In this document: in pieces, positions 60,003 through 64,000 of the stretch
How positions within the stretch are numbered: position 1 is the stretch's first letter
How the letters are laid out: each line of letters starts with the position of its first letter
Assembly (NCBI RefSeq): GCF_001465545.3
Contig: NZ_CP013480.3
Location: 5,208,001-5,272,000 of the forward strand
From: Pandoraea norimbergensis
Lineage (GTDB): Bacteria; Pseudomonadota; Gammaproteobacteria; Burkholderiales; Burkholderiaceae
Direction of reading: 5' to 3'
DNA: 64,000 nucleotides
Notes under the pieces: model-generated
What the model was told of the DNA's origin: nothing
Seen by the model: the letters and a program-made list of their open reading frames with translations, nothing else
The model's database searches: none
Program-made: the position numbers and the translations under genes

Positions 60003-61163
60003 TCAGCCGCCGACACCGCATTCGCGAGGTGTTTTCAACGCTCGCGTGGCGCACAACACTACGGCCGCGAGACCGCACAAGAAGTACGTGCCGCCGAGCG
60101 TCTGCGCCATGCCCGAGAGCGTGAGCCCCGCGCCGATCAGCAGGTAGTAATACAGTCCGAGTACTGCACCGCCGGTGCCGAGCCGGTCACGATAACGCGC
60201 CAGTGCGCTGCTCAGAATGTTGGGAATCGCCAGCCCGAACGCCACAACCAGCAGCATGACCGGTACGAGGAACCACAAGGTGTCCGAGAGCAGCAGAATG
60301 GCGGCGCCGCTGATCGTCGCCAGCACGCTGGCCGTCATCACAATGCGTTGCGGCGCGACGTCGCGTGCCAGCAATCGCTTGTTGAGACTCGCGCCGATGC
60401 CGGAGCCAAGGGCGAGCGCCAGCCCCGAGTAGCCGAACAGCGTCGTGCTGACGCCAAGCCGCTCGAACATGAACGGCGCAAGGCTGTAGTACGAAAAGAG
60501 GCAGGTGTTGAATAGCGCGACGAGCGCCGCCGAGCACCAGATATCGAAGTCGCGCAGCATCACCCACAACGTCGCGAACAACGGCACCTTCGTGACCTGC
60601 GGCGGACGCGTCTCCGGCAAACGCATCACACTCCAGCCGAGCAGCGCGACCGCCAGCACCGCCAGCCCGCCGAACACCCCGGCGTAACCGTGCCAGCCCG
60701 CGAGCACCGCCCCCGAGAACATGCCGATAGCCGGGCTCACGGCGAGCGCCATGCCGACCATCGAAAACACCTGCCCCAACGCAGGCCCCTGATACCGATC
60801 GCGCAAGATCGTTTGTGTCACCACCGATCCGACCGCCGCCCCGAAGGCCGACGTCACGCGAGCGGCGAGCAAAGCACCGAAGGTATCGACGAACAGCGCC
60901 GCGACGCACGCCACCGCATAGATCGCGAGGCCGAACAGCATGGTCGGACGACGGCCGATCACATCACACATGCGCCCCCAGACGACCACGCCGATGGCAA
61001 ACGCAAAAAAGTAGACCGAGAGCGTGCTGGCCGCGGCGGCCGGCCCCACGCCAAATGCCTCGCCGATATCGACGAGGGCTGGGCTGTAGATCGTCTCGGC
61101 GATCTGCGGAAACATTAGGAGCGCGATGGGCAACGCCATCTCGCGCCGGGTAGGCAAAGTCAT
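60003..61163 (-). CDS. Bcr/CflA-type drug-resistance MFS transporter
   Basis: Inner-membrane exporter of 386 residues with 12 segments. ETIYSPALVDIGEAFGVGPAAAASTLSVYFFAFAIGVVVWGRMCDVIGRRPTMLFGLAIYAVACVAALF is the typical Bcr/CflA opening (loop 2-3 motif WGRMCDVIGRRP). RVTSAFGAAVGSVVTQTILRDRYQG, MVGMALAVSPAIGMFSGAVL and LVVAFGLAIPNILSSALARYRDRLGTGGA follow. The ATG at 61163 has GGAG upstream. It faces away from an AraC-type regulator with 112 bases between them, the usual local-regulator arrangement. The substrate is unknown. Confidence 0.91.
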   Translation of the reverse strand: MTLPTRREMALPIALLMFPQIAETIYSPALVDIGEAFGVGPAAAASTLSVYFFAFAIGVVVWGRMCDVIGRRPTMLFGLAIYAVACVAALFVDTFGALLAARVTSAFGAAVGSVVTQTILRDRYQGPALGQVFSMVGMALAVSPAIGMFSGAVLAGWHGYAGVFGGLAVLAVALLGWSVMRLPETRPPQVTKVPLFATLWVMLRDFDIWCSAALVALFNTCLFSYYSLAPFMFERLGVSTTLFGYSGLALALGSGIGASLNKRLLARDVAPQRIVMTASVLATISGAAILLLSDTLWFLVPVMLLVVAFGLAIPNILSSALARYRDRLGTGGAVLGLYYYLLIGAGLTLSGMAQTLGGTYFLCGLAAVVLCATRALKTPRECGVGG

Positions 61164-61275
61164 GGAAAGCTCCTGGAAAGTGAAGGCAGCATCTTGCAGG
61201 GGCGTGGTCTGACGTATTATTGGTATTCCGTCGATTTATCCATCAAATCGGACAATTCTTTGCACCGCCCTCGCC

Positions 61276-62073
61276 ATGGCATGGCTTGATCCTCAGGCAG
61301 CGTTCGATCCCGACACCCTGTCGCGCAACGCGATCGGCATTGCGTCCACGCTTGGCAATCACGACTCCGGGGCGCATCGACACCGCATGGGGCAGTGGCT
61401 GTTCACGCAGCACGGCTGCGTTCGCATCACGCTCGCGCATCAGTTGTGTCTGCTGCCGCCCACGCGCGCCGCATGGATTCCCCCCGGGGTAACGCATCGC
61501 GCAGTGACCGGCACGCCGGTGGAATACCGTTCGATCTTTCTCGGCGAGCCGTGGACCGACACGCTGCCCGCGCAAATCGAAGTCATCGAGGTCGGCGCGC
61601 TGCTGCGCGAAGTGTTCGAGCGCATCGCCTTCGCCGCGTGGGACACCGACTGGTCGACGGGCACCGCCAGCCATTTGTTGGCCTTGTGTCTGGCCGAGAC
61701 CGCCACCGCGGCACGCCAACCGTTGCTGTTACCGCTGCCGACCGACCGGCGACTCGCCCCATTGTTTGCGCATCCGGAACAACTACCGCCCGCCCTCGCC
61801 GATCTGGAGCGCACCGTCGGCGCCAGCGTCAGGACCATCGGGCGGATCTTCCAGCGCGAAACCGGCATGAGCTATCAGCAGTGGCGTCAGCAATGGCGGC
61901 TGATTCGTGCCGTAGAGGGGTTATCGAGCGGCAGAACGCTTGCGTGGGTCGCGCACTCGCTCGGTTTCGCCAGCGAAAGCGCGTTCATCGCTTTCTTCAA
62001 AGGAATGACCGGCAAGACACCGGGTCAGTTGCGTCAGGAAGTTGCCCGACGAGACGTCACACACGGGCGCTAA
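61276..62073 (+). CDS. AraC-family regulator
   Basis: Regulator of 265 residues with an N-terminal cupin-like sensor (HDSGAHRHRMGQWLFTQHGCVRITLAHQLCLLPPTRAAWIPPGVTHRAV). The C-terminal AraC HTH domain shows LERTVGASVRTIGRIFQRETGMSYQQWRQQWRLIRAVEGLSSGRTLAWVAHSLGFASESAFIAFFKGMTGKTPGQLRQ. The AAWIPPG motif is typical of the group of AraC proteins that sit beside MFS exporters. It is divergent from the Bcr/CflA gene at 61163 and probably controls it. ATG 61276 is the first in-frame start that fits. Confidence 0.9.
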   Translation: MAWLDPQAAFDPDTLSRNAIGIASTLGNHDSGAHRHRMGQWLFTQHGCVRITLAHQLCLLPPTRAAWIPPGVTHRAVTGTPVEYRSIFLGEPWTDTLPAQIEVIEVGALLREVFERIAFAAWDTDWSTGTASHLLALCLAETATAARQPLLLPLPTDRRLAPLFAHPEQLPPALADLERTVGASVRTIGRIFQRETGMSYQQWRQQWRLIRAVEGLSSGRTLAWVAHSLGFASESAFIAFFKGMTGKTPGQLRQEVARRDVTHGR

Positions 62074-62266
62074 AGTCGAACCATTGCCGGTGAAGGTCAG
62101 CGAATGTCACCCACGCGCTCACGCCCTGTGTGCCTTGCAAATTGCGCACCCGGCGCTGCTTTTTTCATGCAACCCGCGTGTCAAGACTCGCGTGCAACTT
62201 TAGAACGCGGTAAGGTACGTCGCGAAGGGAATCACCCCAAACGTCGTTGCAACGAGGAATTTCTCA

Positions 62267-63373
62267 ATGAAAACCAAAGCCGCCATTGCCTGGGAAGCCG
62301 GCAAGCCCCTGACCATCGAGGAAGTTGATCTGGAAGGGCCGCGCGCTGGCGAGGTGCTGATCGAGGTCAAGGCCACCGGCATCTGCCATACGGACTACTA
62401 CACGCTTTCGGGCGCTGACCCGGAAGGTATCTTCCCCGCGATTCTCGGCCATGAAGGCGCGGGCGTCGTGGTCGACGTCGGCCCCGGCGTGACCACGCTC
62501 AAGAAAGACGATCACGTCATTCCGCTGTACACGCCCGAGTGCCGTCAGTGCAAGTTCTGCCTGTCGCGCAAGACCAACCTGTGTCAGGCGATCCGCAGCA
62601 CGCAAGGGCGCGGCCTGATGCCGGACGCCACGTCGCGCTTCTCGCTCGACGGCAAGCCCATCTTCCACTACATGGGCACCTCCACGTTCTCGAACTACAT
62701 CGTCGTGCCCGAAATCGCCGTGGCGAAAGTGCGCTCCGACGCGCCGTTCGACAAGGTCTGCTACATCGGCTGCGGCGTGACCACCGGCGTGGGTGCCGTG
62801 GTGTACTCGGCGAAAGTCGAAGCGGGCGCAAACGTCGTGGTGTTCGGTCTCGGTGGCATCGGCCTGAACGTCATTCAGGGTGCCAAGATGGTGGGCGCCG
62901 ACAAGATCATCGGCGTCGACATCAACCCGGGCCGCGTGGAACTCGCGAAGAAGTTCGGCATGACGCACTTCATCAACCCGAACGACGTCGAAAACGTGGT
63001 CGACACCATCGTGCAACTGACCGACGGCGGCGCCGACTACTCGTTCGAGTGCATCGGCAACGTCACGACCATGCGTCAGGCGCTCGAATGCTGCCACAAG
63101 GGCTGGGGCCAGTCGTTCATCATCGGTGTGGCAGCGGCCGGACAGGAAATCAGCACGCGTCCGTTCCAACTGGTGACGGGCCGCGAGTGGAAGGGCTCGG
63201 CCTTCGGCGGCGCGCGCGGCCGTACCGACGTGCCGAAGATCGTCGACTGGTACATGGAAGGCAAGATCAACATCGACGATCTCATCACGCACACGCTGCG
63301 CCTTGACCAGATCAACGAAGGCTTCGATCTGATGAAGCGCGGCGAGTCGATCCGCTCGGTCGTGCTGTACTGA
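62267..63373 (+). CDS. adhC: S-(hydroxymethyl)glutathione dehydrogenase / class III alcohol dehydrogenase
   Basis: Zinc-dependent dehydrogenase of 368 residues, usual length, that oxidises the formaldehyde-glutathione adduct and reduces S-nitrosoglutathione (adhC/frmA). Catalytic zinc ligands are in [14 protein letters not shown] (Cys), [11 protein letters not shown] (His-Glu) and [14 protein letters not shown] (Cys). The structural zinc is in [16 protein letters not shown]. The NAD fold is [28 protein letters not shown]. The segment [33 protein letters not shown] and RSVVLY end are class III features. No frmR or S-formylglutathione hydrolase gene lies upstream; one may follow beyond the window. 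A cytosolic detoxification role is well supported. Confidence 0.96.
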   Translation: MKTKAAIAWEAGKPLTIEEVDLEGPRAGEVLIEVKATGICHTDYYTLSGADPEGIFPAILGHEGAGVVVDVGPGVTTLKKDDHVIPLYTPECRQCKFCLSRKTNLCQAIRSTQGRGLMPDATSRFSLDGKPIFHYMGTSTFSNYIVVPEIAVAKVRSDAPFDKVCYIGCGVTTGVGAVVYSAKVEAGANVVVFGLGGIGLNVIQGAKMVGADKIIGVDINPGRVELAKKFGMTHFINPNDVENVVDTIVQLTDGGADYSFECIGNVTTMRQALECCHKGWGQSFIIGVAAAGQEISTRPFQLVTGREWKGSAFGGARGRTDVPKIVDWYMEGKINIDDLITHTLRLDQINEGFDLMKRGESIRSVVLY

Positions 63374-63413
63374 TCGACGCGATCAACGTCATCGACAGGG
63401 CCCCCGCCCCATC

Positions 63414-64000
63414 GTGACCCGCCCCGGCGAGGCAAGCGCCGCGTCACCCGATCCGGTGCGCCCACCGGGCCACCCGCTCGCGCCTCCTGCGGCGGGTGAT
63501 CCCACCGGGCCGCTTGCCCGGGCACGTCGGCGGCGGCATCGCATCCGCCTGGCTGTCTTTCTGACGATGCTCGTCGCGGGTCTCGTCTTCACCACCTACA
63601 GTCTGGTTCGCGATGTTGGCCGCACGGGCGAGCATTCGATGGCGCTGCTGCCGTTTGCGCTGCTGGTCATCGCGCTCGTGATCGCTCTCGGCTTCGAGTT
63701 CGTCAACGGCTTTCACGACACGGCCAACGCGGTCGCTACCGTCATCTACACCAACTCGCTGCCACCCAGCATCGCGGTGATGTGGTCGGGCCTGTTCAAC
63801 TTTCTCGGTGTGTTGCTCTCCAGCGGCGCGGTCGCGTTCAGCATCGTCTCGTTGCTACCGGTCGAATTGATTCTGCAAGTGGGTTCGTCGGCGGGCTTCG
63901 CCATGGTCTTCGCGCTGCTCATCGCTGCGATCGTCTGGAATCTGGCGACGTGGTGGCTGGGCCTGCCCGCCTCGTCGTCGCACACGCTGATTGGCTCGAT
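63414..64000 (+). CDS. PiT-family inorganic phosphate transporter, N-terminal part cut by window edge
   Basis: Open frame from GTG at 63414 to the window end (195 codons). After a Pro/Ala/Arg-rich cytoplasmic N-terminus, membrane segments follow with the PiT signature [24 protein letters not shown]. Further on comes [28 protein letters not shown] and the repeat motif [22 protein letters not shown]. These are the duplicated PD001131-type signatures of phosphate:cation symporters (PitA-like). The start GTG is the first reasonable codon; the exact beginning is uncertain. The remaining half lies to the right of the window. Confidence 0.88.
   Translation, partial: MTRPGEASAASPDPVRPPGHPLAPPAAGDPTGPLARARRRRHRIRLAVFLTMLVAGLVFTTYSLVRDVGRTGEHSMALLPFALLVIALVIALGFEFVNGFHDTANAVATVIYTNSLPPSIAVMWSGLFNFLGVLLSSGAVAFSIVSLLPVELILQVGSSAGFAMVFALLIAAIVWNLATWWLGLPASSSHTLIGS

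Noticed and set aside
1..64000. CRISPR arrays, rRNA operons, insertion sequences, prophage genes
   Set aside because: I looked for regularly spaced repeats, transposase and integrase motifs, rRNA segments and phage proteins and saw none. The two tRNA genes are not followed by an integrase, so there is no sign of an integrated island.

Overview
The window is ordinary chromosomal DNA from a high-GC betaproteobacterium, most likely Burkholderiaceae. Pandoraea is my best guess, from an OxlT-type oxalate/formate antiporter, a glcDEF operon, an OpgGH pair, a 107-residue FdxA and the overall gene style; this is inference, not a measured identity. I see no prophage, insertion sequence, CRISPR array or rRNA operon. 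Coding density is high and nearly every gene has recognisable family motifs.

Layout. 1-6.8 kb: rmuC (cut by the left edge), a 2-hydroxyacid dehydrogenase, an NhaD-type Na+/H+ antiporter, an orphan lutC, pncB, then fdxA and two identical tRNA-Asn genes. 6.8-14.3 kb: an oxalate/formate antiporter, a 1-kb gene-free gap, and a glycolate oxidase operon (glcDEF) with a divergent FCD-type GntR regulator. 14.6-22 kb: DoxX, a DODA-type dioxygenase, LysR, a CNNM/CorC protein, a LuxR-type regulator, a YcgR c-di-GMP effector, a LysE exporter and cspA with a long leader. 22.4-27.6 kb: an NlpD-like lipoprotein and opgGH. 28-32 kb: LysE/LysR pair, MATE pump and an alpha/beta-hydrolase-like protein lacking its serine nucleophile.

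32.5-37.8 kb: a compact operon (DUF3311 protein, sodium:solute symporter, cytosine-deaminase-like amidohydrolase, CynX-type MFS) with a divergent GntR gene and a perfect 18-bp palindrome, which looks like uptake and deamination of a small heterocyclic or amine compound. 38.1-39.4 kb: a murA-like gene broken by a one-base frameshift. 39.7-43.4 kb: an AraC-type response regulator overlapping a 7TM hybrid histidine kinase. 43.5-46.7 kb: an MHS-type transporter, a ferredoxin-fold-like protein and LysR. 47-50.5 kb: small unknown genes, an O-antigen-ligase-like protein and a glycosyltransferase. 50.6-54 kb: YeiH, an HCCA-isomerase-like protein and an SGNH hydrolase.

54.3-59.3 kb is a c-di-GMP control locus. 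A yfiR-yfiN-yfiB set (periplasmic repressor, membrane diguanylate cyclase, OmpA-type lipoprotein) lies head-to-head with a PAS-GGDEF(degenerate)-EAL phosphodiesterase, whose start is preceded by a short, well-initiated, overlapping leader ORF. The window closes with a cupin protein, a Bcr/CflA-type MFS with a divergent AraC regulator, class III alcohol dehydrogenase (adhC/frmA) and the start of a PiT phosphate transporter. The points most worth following up are the murA frameshift, the leader ORF, the serine-less hydrolase, the palindromes beside both GntR genes, the AraC-type two-component pair and the 15-bp tandem repeat that runs through a LysR stop codon.
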